A stretch of DNA of 64,000 nt from Pseudomonas sp. P5_109 (GTDB lineage Bacteria; Pseudomonadota; Gammaproteobacteria; Pseudomonadales; Pseudomonadaceae). Positions within the stretch are counted from its first letter, which is position 1. Each line of letters begins with the position of its first letter. The notes beneath the pieces are model-generated. The model made no database searches. It was given only the letters and a program-made list of their open reading frames with translations, and was not told the origin of the DNA. A program made the position numbers and the translations under genes. This document shows positions 27,575-36,600 of the stretch, piece by piece. The stretch spans positions 4,043,501-4,107,500 of the forward strand of contig NZ_CP125380.1 of the NCBI RefSeq assembly GCF_034009455.1, read 5' to 3'.

Positions 27575-28363
27575 TTACCTGGCGCCGTAGACGTCAAAAT
27601 CGAAGTACTTGTCGTTGATCCGCGCGTAGGTACCGTTGGCGAGAAGGGTTGCCAGGGCTTTGTTCAAGTCTTCGCGCAACGCGACATCCTCCTTGCGCAG
27701 ACCAAGGCCATCACCGACGCCGAAGAAGCCCGGGTCATCCAGCGTGGCACCGGCAAATTCATAGTCCTTGCCCGCCGCTGTTTTCAAGAAGCCGTAACTG
27801 GCTTGAATGGAACCCTGCAACGAGGCATCAAGACGCCCCACTACCAGGTCGGCGTACACCTGATCCTGATTTTGATAGGAAAGAACGTCCACGCCTTTGG
27901 AACCCCAAACTGCCTTGGCATAGGACTCCTGGGTCGAGCCCTGCTCCACGCCGATGCGCTTGCCCTTGAGCGATTCGAGGGTCGGCTGCAATCCCGATCC
28001 ACGTTTGGCCACCAAGCGTGCCGGGGCATTGGATACCTTGTCGGTAAACGCAATCTGCTCAAGGCGTTTGGGTGTGATGGTCATCGAAGACGCCACCGCA
28101 TCGAACTTGCGCGCCAGCAGTGCCGGGATCATCCCGTCCCAACTGCTTTCCACCCAGACGCATCGGGCTTTCAGTTCGGCGCACAACGCCTCGGCGATGT
28201 CGACCCCAAAGCCGGTCAGCGTGCCATCCTGGTTCTTGTATTCCAGCGGTGGATACGTCGGGTCCACCCCCAGCTTCAACACCTTGCCAGACCAGTCGGC
28301 CGCACCCGCCAGGCTCGAAGCCGTCAGGAACACCAGGGAAACGGCTGCAATCATCTTGTTCAT
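27575..28363 (-). CDS. amino-acid-type ABC transporter periplasmic binding protein (HisJ/ArgT-like)
   Basis: 262 residues from the ATG at 28363 with AGAGGAAT upstream; the longer reading only adds basic non-signal sequence. Signal peptide ending LAGAAD. SBP_bac_3 fold: YPPLEYKNQDGTLTGFGVDIA, DAVASSMTITPKRLEQIAFTDK. Ligand unknown. The upstream M20 hydrolase suggests the importer brings in an acylated or otherwise modified basic amino acid, or its product. Confidence 0.9.
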   Translation of the reverse strand: MNKMIAAVSLVFLTASSLAGAADWSGKVLKLGVDPTYPPLEYKNQDGTLTGFGVDIAEALCAELKARCVWVESSWDGMIPALLARKFDAVASSMTITPKRLEQIAFTDKVSNAPARLVAKRGSGLQPTLESLKGKRIGVEQGSTQESYAKAVWGSKGVDVLSYQNQDQVYADLVVGRLDASLQGSIQASYGFLKTAAGKDYEFAGATLDDPGFFGVGDGLGLRKEDVALREDLNKALATLLANGTYARINDKYFDFDVYGAR

Positions 28364-28422
28364 TTTTATTCCTCTTCGGGCCGCAGGTTTTTTACAGGCA
28401 CAACGGGCGAAAATGCGCCGTC

Positions 28423-29592
28423 TCAACTCAGAAAACGTTCGACCAACTTTACCCAATAGCTCGCGCCTACCGGCAGGCAGTCGTCATTGAAGTCATAACC
28501 GGGGTTGTGCAGCAGGCACCCGCCTTCGCCCTCGCCGTTGCCGATCACCAGATAGCTGCCGGGGCATTTTTCCAGGACAAAAGCAAAGTCCTCGCTGGCC
28601 GTGAACGGTCGCAAGTCATCGATCAGGTGTTCCTCTCCCAGCCAGTCGCGGGCGACTTCATGGGCAAACGCCGTCTGTTCGGGATCGTTGATCAATACCG
28701 GGTGGCAATGCTGGTAGTCGATGTGGACCCGGGCGCCGAAACTCTCGGCCTGGCCCTTGACCAATTCAGTGATCCTGACCTCCAGCAAGTGGCGAATCTC
28801 GGGGGTCAGGGCGCGTACGCTCAGGCTCAAGTCGGCGCTGGACGGGATGACATTCGAGGCGCTCCCGGCCTGCAGGGAACCCACGGTGATAATCGCCATC
28901 TCCTGCGGGTTGACGTTGCGCGAGACGATGCTTTGCAGGGCCATCACGATCGAGGCGCCGACGACCACCGGGTCGACGGCCTTGTGCGGCACCGCGCCAT
29001 GGCCACCGTTGCCGATGATCTTGATGTTCACCGTGTCGGCGGAAGCCATGAACGGTCCGCTGTAGAAACCCAAATGCCCGACGGGATAACCCGGCACGTT
29101 ATGCATGGCAAAGATCGCGTCGCACGGAAAGCGTTCGAGCAGCCCTTCCTCGAGCATTTTCCTCGCACCGCCCAGCCCTTCTTCGGCCGGTTGGAAAATC
29201 AGGTGCACCGTGCCATTGAATGCCCGTGTACGGGCCAGGTACTGACCGGCAGCCAGCAGGACGGCGGTATGACCGTCGTGACCGCAGGCATGCATGACCC
29301 CGTCGATCCGGCTGGCATAAGGCAGACCGGAGGTTTCCTGGATCGGCAACGCATCCATGTCGGCGCGCAAACCAATGGACCGACCCTCACCATTTTTCAG
29401 GGTGGCAACGACCCCGGTCTTGCCCACCCCGGTGCTGACCTCAAAGCCCCACTCGGTCAAACACGCGGCAACCCGCTCACTGGTGACGAACTCTTCAAAA
29501 CCCAGTTCAGGGTGCGCGTGAATGCTGTGACGTATCGCGATCATTTCAGCTTGCATCGCGGCAATACCAGGCAGGACCAAACCGGCATTCAT
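28423..29592 (-). CDS. M20 family amidohydrolase (HipO/aminoacylase-like)
   Basis: 389 residues from the ATG at 29592 with GAAGGAG upstream; an upstream reading to 29739 would run through the promoter dyad. M20D dizinc hydrolase: metal motif HACGHDGHTAVLL (Cys, His), Glu in PAEEGLGGARKM, a bacterial exopeptidase dimerisation domain with HGAVPHKAVDPV, and the C-terminal ASEDFAFVLEKCPG. Relatives hydrolyse hippurate, N-acetyl amino acids or indole-acetyl amino acids. Cytoplasmic. First gene of the operon with the ABC importer (59-base gap), which implies uptake followed by deacylation. Confidence 0.88.
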   Translation of the reverse strand: MNAGLVLPGIAAMQAEMIAIRHSIHAHPELGFEEFVTSERVAACLTEWGFEVSTGVGKTGVVATLKNGEGRSIGLRADMDALPIQETSGLPYASRIDGVMHACGHDGHTAVLLAAGQYLARTRAFNGTVHLIFQPAEEGLGGARKMLEEGLLERFPCDAIFAMHNVPGYPVGHLGFYSGPFMASADTVNIKIIGNGGHGAVPHKAVDPVVVGASIVMALQSIVSRNVNPQEMAIITVGSLQAGSASNVIPSSADLSLSVRALTPEIRHLLEVRITELVKGQAESFGARVHIDYQHCHPVLINDPEQTAFAHEVARDWLGEEHLIDDLRPFTASEDFAFVLEKCPGSYLVIGNGEGEGGCLLHNPGYDFNDDCLPVGASYWVKLVERFLS

Positions 29593-29691
29593 GAGTGTTC
29601 TCCTTCGACAGGGACTGTGCAGCAGCGAAAGCGCTGTTGGAGTCGATCTTAGGGAACTGGCGCTGGGCTGGGGAGGCGCAGTTTGGTTATG

Positions 29692-29712
29692 ATGACAACC
29701 ATTGGTTGTCAT
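29692..29712. promoter_or_regulatory. dyad operator candidate between LysR gene and M20/ABC operon
   Basis: Perfect 9-bp inverted repeat ATGACAACC and GGTTGTCAT with a 3-base centre, in the 132-base divergent gap and ending 12 bases before the LysR start. Position and symmetry fit the autoregulatory and activation site of the divergent LysR protein. Confidence 0.65.
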
Positions 29713-29724
29713 TAGGGTGAGCAG

Positions 29725-30675
29725 ATGAAACTGCATCAATTACAGGCGCTGATTGCCAGCGCCGAAACCGGCAGTATCCGCGCGGCGGCGCGTTCGCTGG
29801 AGATTTCCCAGGCCGCTGTGACCAAGGCGCTGCGCGAGCTGGAAACCAGTCAGCAGCTACCGCTGTTTAACCGAACCGCCAGCGGTCTGAACTTCACCGA
29901 ATACGGCAAAGTGCTGCTGACTCACGCCCGGCTGGTGATCAAGCAACTGGAGCACGCCCAGACCGAGCTTGATCACATGCGTGGGAAGGCTCAAGGCCGG
30001 CTCTGCGTCGGGATCACCCCATGGGTCGCCCTGACCTTCCTGCCCGAAGTCGTATTGGTTTTTCGCCAACGCATGCCACAAATCAAGCTGGAACTGTTCG
30101 AAAGCCTGATGGCCGTTGCCCAACCGCTGTTGCGTGACGGCAGCATGGACTTCGCGATTGGCCAACTCCATCCCACACAATCGACCCAGGAATTCGCCTG
30201 CGAAACCTTGCTCGATTACCAGACTTCGGTGCTGGTCCGCGAGGGGCACGCCCGACAGCATGCGCGATCGATCCACGAGTTACTGGAAGAAAACTGGACC
30301 CTGAACTACGCGCCGGACGGGCACGATGGGCTGATGCAGGAACTGTTCTGGAAACACGGCGCGCAGATTGATGAGAATCGAATCGTGCGTGCTCATTCAC
30401 TGGCCATTTTGCAGATGATGGTCGAGCGGGCTGACATGTGCACCTGGGGGCCTTCCATCGTGAGCACTGCCCCGCCATTTCTGGGGCGCGTGGTCTCCCT
30501 CGGGCTGACCGAGCAGTTCGAGCCCCGACAGCTGAGCATCGTGACGCGCCGCAATGGCGCACTGAGTAATCCGGCGGTCTGCTTCACCGAATGCCTGTTG
30601 CAGGTCATTCGGCGCCATGCGCGCTCGGCAAAAAAAGAAGACCGCGCGCTGTTTGAAACCCTAAGGCTGCGGTGA
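29725..30675 (+). CDS. LysR-family transcriptional regulator
   Basis: 316 residues. N-terminal helix-turn-helix (MKLHQLQALIASAETGSIRA, then EISQAAVTKALRELE) and a substrate-binding domain (about 90-300). Ribosome site AGGGTGAG. Divergent from the M20-ABC operon and most likely its regulator. Confidence 0.9.
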   Translation: MKLHQLQALIASAETGSIRAAARSLEISQAAVTKALRELETSQQLPLFNRTASGLNFTEYGKVLLTHARLVIKQLEHAQTELDHMRGKAQGRLCVGITPWVALTFLPEVVLVFRQRMPQIKLELFESLMAVAQPLLRDGSMDFAIGQLHPTQSTQEFACETLLDYQTSVLVREGHARQHARSIHELLEENWTLNYAPDGHDGLMQELFWKHGAQIDENRIVRAHSLAILQMMVERADMCTWGPSIVSTAPPFLGRVVSLGLTEQFEPRQLSIVTRRNGALSNPAVCFTECLLQVIRRHARSAKKEDRALFETLRLR

Positions 30676-30752
30676 GTGACCCTGGCCAAATAGCAGGCGT
30701 TTGCGCTCAGCCGATTGAATGGAAGGCACTGGCTCACCTCGCCTAAAAATCC

Positions 30753-30770
30753 GTCATGACATGTCATGAC
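30753..30770. promoter_or_regulatory. perfect 18-bp palindrome GTCATGACATGTCATGAC
   Basis: Exact palindrome in the 298-base gap between the LysR gene and the DUF2790-like gene, about 80 bases after the LysR stop. Too short-armed for a terminator and without a loop, so a protein-binding site is more plausible. Nothing else is recognised in this gap. Confidence 0.45.
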
Positions 30771-30973
30771 CTCTTCCAAAAAGGGACTTTGACCAACAAA
30801 TACGGGGCTTAAAGGACGAATGGTCAAGAGGCGTCAAGCGCGGGGAATTGCCGGGAGTTTACAGCCACTACAGGCTTTTCAGGAGGGCACGTTCGTCGTT
30901 GACAAGTGAACTTCGATTTAACGACGTGTCACATTAAGTCCATGTCAAGCAAACGCAGTGGAGGTACAGTCTT

Positions 30974-31252
30974 ATGAGCATGACCACGATTGTCAGTGCA
31001 GTAATTTCCAGTCTCGCACCCAGCGTCTTCGACCAGAACAGCCTGCAGGAACCCGGCGCGCATATCTCAGCCGTCGAATACCACTACGGAATGGACATCG
31101 ATGTGAAACGGGTGCTGCAGCGCACCGATACATCCGATAAGACCGGCGTGGTGCCGGTGACCCTGGTCTACGAAGACAGCGAGGGCGAACTCCACAAGAT
31201 CCGTTTCCTCGAATGGGGAGGCAGCCCCGCCGACCCAACCAGCATTGCCTGA
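30974..31252 (+). CDS. small DUF2790-like protein
   Basis: 92 residues. The block ISAVEYHYGMDIDVKRVLQ then VPVTLVYEDSEGELHKIRFL matches the pattern of the Pseudomonas DUF2790 family (YGM-x-hD-h-x-hV...YEDS-x-G). Usual members have a clear signal peptide; here the N-terminus is only weakly hydrophobic, so export is uncertain. Ribosome site GGAGG 10 bases before the ATG. Function unknown; family members are often metal- or stress-responsive. Confidence 0.72.
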   Translation: MSMTTIVSAVISSLAPSVFDQNSLQEPGAHISAVEYHYGMDIDVKRVLQRTDTSDKTGVVPVTLVYEDSEGELHKIRFLEWGGSPADPTSIA

Positions 31253-31529
31253 TCAACCCGTCGATCAGATTCCGGGCCTCGCCGCCCACCCCAGAAGCGG
31301 AAGTTAAACCTCATATGCACTGAGTGCGGATGATGTTTTTTGTTACCTGAAAAATGGACATGATCGAATGACTAAAAGTTCATTCGCGAAACTCACCATT
31401 ATCTTGATGGCGTAACGGCCGCAAGATTAATTGATAACAATTGCTGGATCTAAATGGCAGTCAGCAACGGCAAATTCCAATAAAGCCGTATCGAAGCCAC
31501 TGATTCACTATTGAAGCCAAGAGGTAACC

Positions 31530-32183
31530 ATGGATCTAAGTATGTTCTCTGCGTCCACCGTGGAATATGTGCGTTTGGGCGTTGTATATTTCCATCTTAT
31601 CGCCTGCTGTGTGGCAATCGGGCTTGTGTTGACCAGCGATATTGCAATGGTCAAGCAACTCCTGAAGGGGGATGTGTCGGGTCACCACGATGACGCGCAC
31701 ATGGAAAGCCTTCAAAAAACCGTAGTGCTCGCACTTGTAGCCCTTTGGATTACCGGCATTGGTATTGTCGGGATCGATTATGCCGGCAAAGGGATGGAAT
31801 ATTTCCTCAATCCAAAACTGCAAGCCAAGATCGGCATCGTTGTGCTGTTGACCTTCAACGGCTATCTGTTGCATAGCGCTGTATTGCCAGCGCTGAAAAA
31901 AGCCGGTTCGTTACTCAAACTTTCCTTCAGCCTGCGCATGCTCGCGCTGTTCTCCGGCGCCCTCTCTGGCGTGTCGTGGTTCTATGCCGCCATGCTCGGT
32001 GTCGGTCGTCCGCTGGCCTGGAAGTACTCGCTGGTCGAGTTGCTGGCCGCCTATCCGGTGCTCATCGTCGGCGGCTTTGGCGCGATGGTACTGCTCACCG
32101 CCTATGCAAAAGACCGAGACACCGAAGCGCGTATGGGCCACGGCACCAGGACTACAGGAAACGCCGCCCTGGCTGGATGGTAA
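31530..32183 (+). CDS. multi-pass membrane protein of unknown function
   Basis: 217 residues with about six hydrophobic segments (near 16-37, 67-85, 97-115, 130-150, 168-185) and a conserved-looking HHDDAHMESLQKT loop. Ribosome site GAGG. No motif I can place. It faces the small membrane-protein gene on the other strand. Confidence 0.7.
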   Translation: MDLSMFSASTVEYVRLGVVYFHLIACCVAIGLVLTSDIAMVKQLLKGDVSGHHDDAHMESLQKTVVLALVALWITGIGIVGIDYAGKGMEYFLNPKLQAKIGIVVLLTFNGYLLHSAVLPALKKAGSLLKLSFSLRMLALFSGALSGVSWFYAAMLGVGRPLAWKYSLVELLAAYPVLIVGGFGAMVLLTAYAKDRDTEARMGHGTRTTGNAALAGW

Positions 32184-32237
32184 AGTCAGCTTGAACAAGG
32201 ACGTTCAGCTATCCCCAGTCGTCATGGAGGCAGGCGC

Positions 32238-32537
32238 CTATCGCTTGCCCTTCATACAGACGACGGAAAGATAAACGCCCCAAAGCAACCCACATACGGC
32301 AAGTATCAACTCCGGACTGAGAATGTTCTGATCGGCCGGCGCCACCAGGATTTCGCTGTAAAGGCACATCGCGCCCGCGATCAACGCCATGAAGTAGCCG
32401 GTCCGGTTCCGGGTCCGGCGCAGCAGCAGAACCTTTTTCAGACCCTCGTCTTTCCATTCCTGAAGGGGCATGCGCTGGATCTCTTCCAGCAGCACTACGC
32501 CCCACAGCAATGCGCATAACCAATAACCTATCATCAT
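32238..32537 (-). CDS. small membrane protein of unknown function
   Basis: 99 residues with three hydrophobic segments (about 3-19, 48-65, 75-93) and a basic loop RRTRNRTG. Two adjacent ATG codons at 32537 and 32534, with GGGAGTC just before. Convergent with the preceding gene. Confidence 0.62.
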   Translation of the reverse strand: MMIGYWLCALLWGVVLLEEIQRMPLQEWKDEGLKKVLLLRRTRNRTGYFMALIAGAMCLYSEILVAPADQNILSPELILAVCGLLWGVYLSVVCMKGKR

Positions 32538-32723
32538 GACTCCCTTCAGTTAGAACTCTGATTCAACATCAGTGTTGGCGAACTGCATGATTTAAACCGA
32601 GGGGTAAATATGCTTGATTGCAACGGCCAGCGCTATCGACGTTAGCAGGACATCGTTGTGGCGTTATCGGCCAGGCGCTTGTAGTGGTTCCACTACACGC
32701 TTAACGCAAAGTGTGAAGGATGT

Positions 32724-33365
32724 CTAAGTCAACAGGCCGTTTTCAAGTGCATAACGGGCCAGTTTCGCGTTGCTGTCCATGCCTGTTTTTTCCAGGATAC
32801 GTGCCCGGTACGTCGTGACGGTACTCGGGCTCAAGTGCAATATCTGCGCGATGCGCACAATCTTCTCGCCCGAAGCGAGGAGCTTCAGTACTTCAAGCTC
32901 CCGGTCCGATAGTGCTTCGTGGGGGGCCGCGTCACCTCCGCCGATAGCGTTGACCAGTTTTTCTGCAAGCTCGGGACTGACGTGCTTGCCGCCCGAGGCC
33001 ACCTTGCGCACCGCCGCCACCAGGGTGGCTGCGGAAATATCCTTGGTGAGGTAGCCCGCTGCGCCTTGCTTGATTGCGCGTAACGCATAGGCCTCGACCG
33101 AATGCATGCTCAACATCAGAATCGCGAGCTTGGGTTTGTGCGCACGCATGAGCTTGAGGAGTTCGAGGCCGGACTTGTCGGGAAGCTGAATATCGACCAG
33201 CGCCACGTCGAAATCCTGCTCCCGGACCAGGAGCATTGCGTCCTGTGCTGTCTCGGCTTCACCCGTAACGTCGATCTCGCCGGCAGTCTCCAGCATGCGT
33301 CGCACGCCACTGCGCACGATGCTGTGATCATCCACCAGCAAGACTCTGATTTTGTGGTCAATCAT
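32724..33365 (-). CDS. NarL/FixJ-type response regulator
   Basis: 213 residues. REC domain with acidic pocket VDDHS, phospho-acceptor Asp58 (VALVDIQLPD) and Lys in YLTKDIS. The C-terminal LuxR helix-turn-helix reads LSDREVEVLKLLASG-like sequence (SDRELEVLKLLASGEKIVRI). Closest in type to UvrY/GacA/NarL regulators. Divergent from the giant hybrid kinase, which with the REC-HisKA_3 kinase downstream is its most likely phosphodonor. Confidence 0.9.
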   Translation of the reverse strand: MIDHKIRVLLVDDHSIVRSGVRRMLETAGEIDVTGEAETAQDAMLLVREQDFDVALVDIQLPDKSGLELLKLMRAHKPKLAILMLSMHSVEAYALRAIKQGAAGYLTKDISAATLVAAVRKVASGGKHVSPELAEKLVNAIGGGDAAPHEALSDRELEVLKLLASGEKIVRIAQILHLSPSTVTTYRARILEKTGMDSNAKLARYALENGLLT

Positions 33366-33656
33366 CGGTATTTTCCATTCGCACCCGCAAGGCCCTGGCG
33401 CACTTATGCACTCCCACGTTAGCAGGCGCAGAGCGCACTTGCACCTTTGCCTCAGGCGTTAGCGCTCACCTCCCATACTGCGGCTGCAACCCGTCGCAAC
33501 GGCCTGTTCCCGGCCAATTTCCCCGGGATCCGGGGCATTGCGCCAACCTTGCTAATATTTCGTAAGCCAACGTTCCGTACCCGGCATGGTCAATACTGCA
33601 ATGCCGGCGCCTGCATGACGCCTTGCGCGGGGCATCAATCCTGACTGGACATCGAC

Positions 33657-36600
33657 ATGGCCACAGTGACGACACCGACCGAAGCTTTCGACATGACGAC
33701 ATTGCTGACAGCGCTGAAGGCGTTGCGCAATGGTGACTTCACCACGCGCATGCCGGAAGACTGGACCGGCATGCCGGGCAAGATCGCCGACACACTCAAC
33801 GAGATCATCGACATGGCGGCCGACACCGCCACCGAATTCGAGCGCGTGGCGCGACTGATCGGCAAGCAGGGCAAGGTCGATGAGCGTATCCAATTGCCCA
33901 TGGTGAAAGGCTCATGGCAAAAGATCGTCAACTCGAGCAATGCGCTCACCAGCGACCTCATCAGCCCGATGAACGAGATGATTCGTGTCATCGGTTCGGT
34001 TGCCGAAGGTAACCTGAGCCAGCAGGTACCACCGGTACTCGACGGCCTGAGACTGCGCGGCCAGTTCCTCAAATCCGCCAAAATCGTCAATACCATGGTG
34101 ACTCGCCTGGGCTCCTTCGCTTCCGAGGTCACCCGCGTGGCGCGCGAAGTCGGTACTGAAGGGATTCTCGGTGGGCAGGCCAATGTCAAAGGGGTGTCTG
34201 GCACCTGGAAAGACCTGACCGACTCCGTCAACTACATGGCCGCCAACCTGACCACCCAGATGCGCAACATCGCTTACGTGACGACCGCGGTGGCCAAGGG
34301 CGATCTGGGCAAGACGATTACCGTCGAGGTCCGGGGTGAGATTCTCGAGCTGAAAAACACCATCAACACGATGGTCGGCCAACTCTCGAGCTTCGCTGCG
34401 GAGGTGACCCGCGTGGCGCTGGAGGTCGGTACCGAAGGCAAGTTGGGTGGTCAGGCGGAAGTGCGCGGCGTGTCCGGCACCTGGCGCGACCTCACCGAAT
34501 CGGTGAACGGCATGGCGGCCAACCTGACCACCCAGGTACGCAACCTCGCACAGGTGACGACGGCGGTGGCGCGCGGTGACCTCGGCAAGAAAATCACCGT
34601 TGAAGCCAAGGGCGAGATTCTCGAACTGAAAAACACCATCAACACGATGGTCGACCAGCTCTCCAGCTTCGCCTCGGAGGTGACACGCGTCGCGCTGGAA
34701 GTCGGTACCGAAGGCAAACTGGGCGGACAGGCCGAAGTGACCGGCGTGTCCGGTACCTGGAAGGACTTGACCAATTCGGTCAACGGCATGGCGGCCAACC
34801 TGACCACCCAGGTGCGCAACATTGCCGACGTGACGACAGCGGTGGCCAACGGCGACCTGTCGCGCAAGATCACCGCCGAAGCGAAAGGTGAAATTCTCCA
34901 ACTCAAGGAAACCATCAACACCATGGTCGACCAGCTCTCGACCTTTGCCGACGAAGTGACGCGCATGGCTCGCGAAGTGGGGACTGACGGCAAGCTCGGT
35001 GGCCAGGCCAGGGTGACGGGCGTCGGTGGCACCTGGAAAGACTTGACCGACTCGGTCAACAGCATGGCGGCCAACCTGACCAATCAGGTGCGCAACATCG
35101 CCGACGTGACGACGGCGGTGGCCAAAGGCGACCTGGGGCGCAAGATTACCGTGGAAGCCAAGGGCGAAATCATGGAGCTGAAGAACACCATCAACACCAT
35201 GGTGGACCAGCTCAACAGCTTTGCCGCCGAAGTGACGCGGGTGGCGCGCGAAGTCGGCACCGAAGGCAAGCTCGGGGGACAGGCACAGGTGCAAGGCGTG
35301 TCCGGCACCTGGAAGGATTTGACCGAAAACGTGAACTTCATGGCGGCCAACCTGACCAGCCAGGTGCGCGGCATCGCCAAAGTGGTGACCGCGGTAGCCA
35401 ACGGTGACATGAAGAAGAAACTGACCCTGGAAGCCAAGGGCGAGATCGCCGAACTGGCCGACACCATCAACGGCATGACCGATACGCTGGCGCTGTTCTC
35501 CGACCAGGTGACCTCGGTGGCGCGTGAAGTGGGCGTCGAGGGCAAGCTGGGGGGCCAGGCCAACGTGCCGGGGGCTGCCGGCACCTGGCGCGACCTGACC
35601 GACAACGTCAACGGCCTGGCGGCCAACCTGACCAACCAGGTGCGCGCAATCGCCGACGTGGCGACGGCCGTGACCAAGGGCGACCTGACTCGCTACGTGG
35701 AGGTGGAAGCAAAGGGCGAAGTGGCGGAACTGAAGGACAACGTCAACGAGATGATCCGCAACCTGCGCGAAACCACGCGGCAAAACGCCGAGCAGGACTG
35801 GCTCAAGAGCAATCTCGCGAAATTCAATCGCCTGCTGCAAGGCCAGCGCGATCTGGCGGCGGTCTCCAAGATGGTGCTGTCGGAACTGGCGCCGCTGATC
35901 AACGCCCAGCACGGTGTGTTCTACATGATGAACGAGAGCCCGTCCGATCCTGCGAAACTCAAGCTACTGTCCGCTTATGCGTACAAGGGCAACATCAATG
36001 TCAACGATGAGTGGCGGCTCGGCGAGGGCCTGGTCGGACAATGCGCCTACGAGAAGCGGCGCATCCTGCTGACCGATGTCCCCGCCGATTACGTGGCGAT
36101 TTCATCGGGACTGGGTGCCGCTGCCCCGCTGAATATCATCGTGTTGCCGATCCTGTTCGAGAACAAGGTCAAGGCCGTCGTCGAAATGGCTTCGTTCACC
36201 AGCTACAGCATCATTCATCAAACCTTCCTTGATCAGCTGGCTGAATCGATTGGCATCGTGCTCAACACGATCGAAGCCAACATGCGCACCGAAGAACTGC
36301 TCAAGCAGTCGCAATCGCTGGCGCATGAGCTGCAAAGGCAACAAGAAGAATTGCGCCAGACCAACGAGGAACTGGAGGACAAGGCTGGACTGCTGGCCGA
36401 GCAGAAAGCCGAAGTCGAGCGCAAGAACCGCGAAGTCGAAATCACCAAGCTGTCCCTCGAGGAGAAGGCGGAGCAGCTGACGCTGACCTCGAAGTACAAG
36501 TCCGAATTCCTCTCCAGCATGTCCCATGAGCTCAGGACGCCATTGAACAGCTTGCTGATCCTCGCCCGGCAGCTCAGCGACAACGCGGAACACAATCTCA

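Noticed and set aside
33912..35912. 666-residue open frame on the minus strand
   Set aside because: It is antisense to the HAMP repeats of the giant kinase; its length and repetitiveness come from the repeated coding sequence on the plus strand and the high GC. No ribosome site or family motif.
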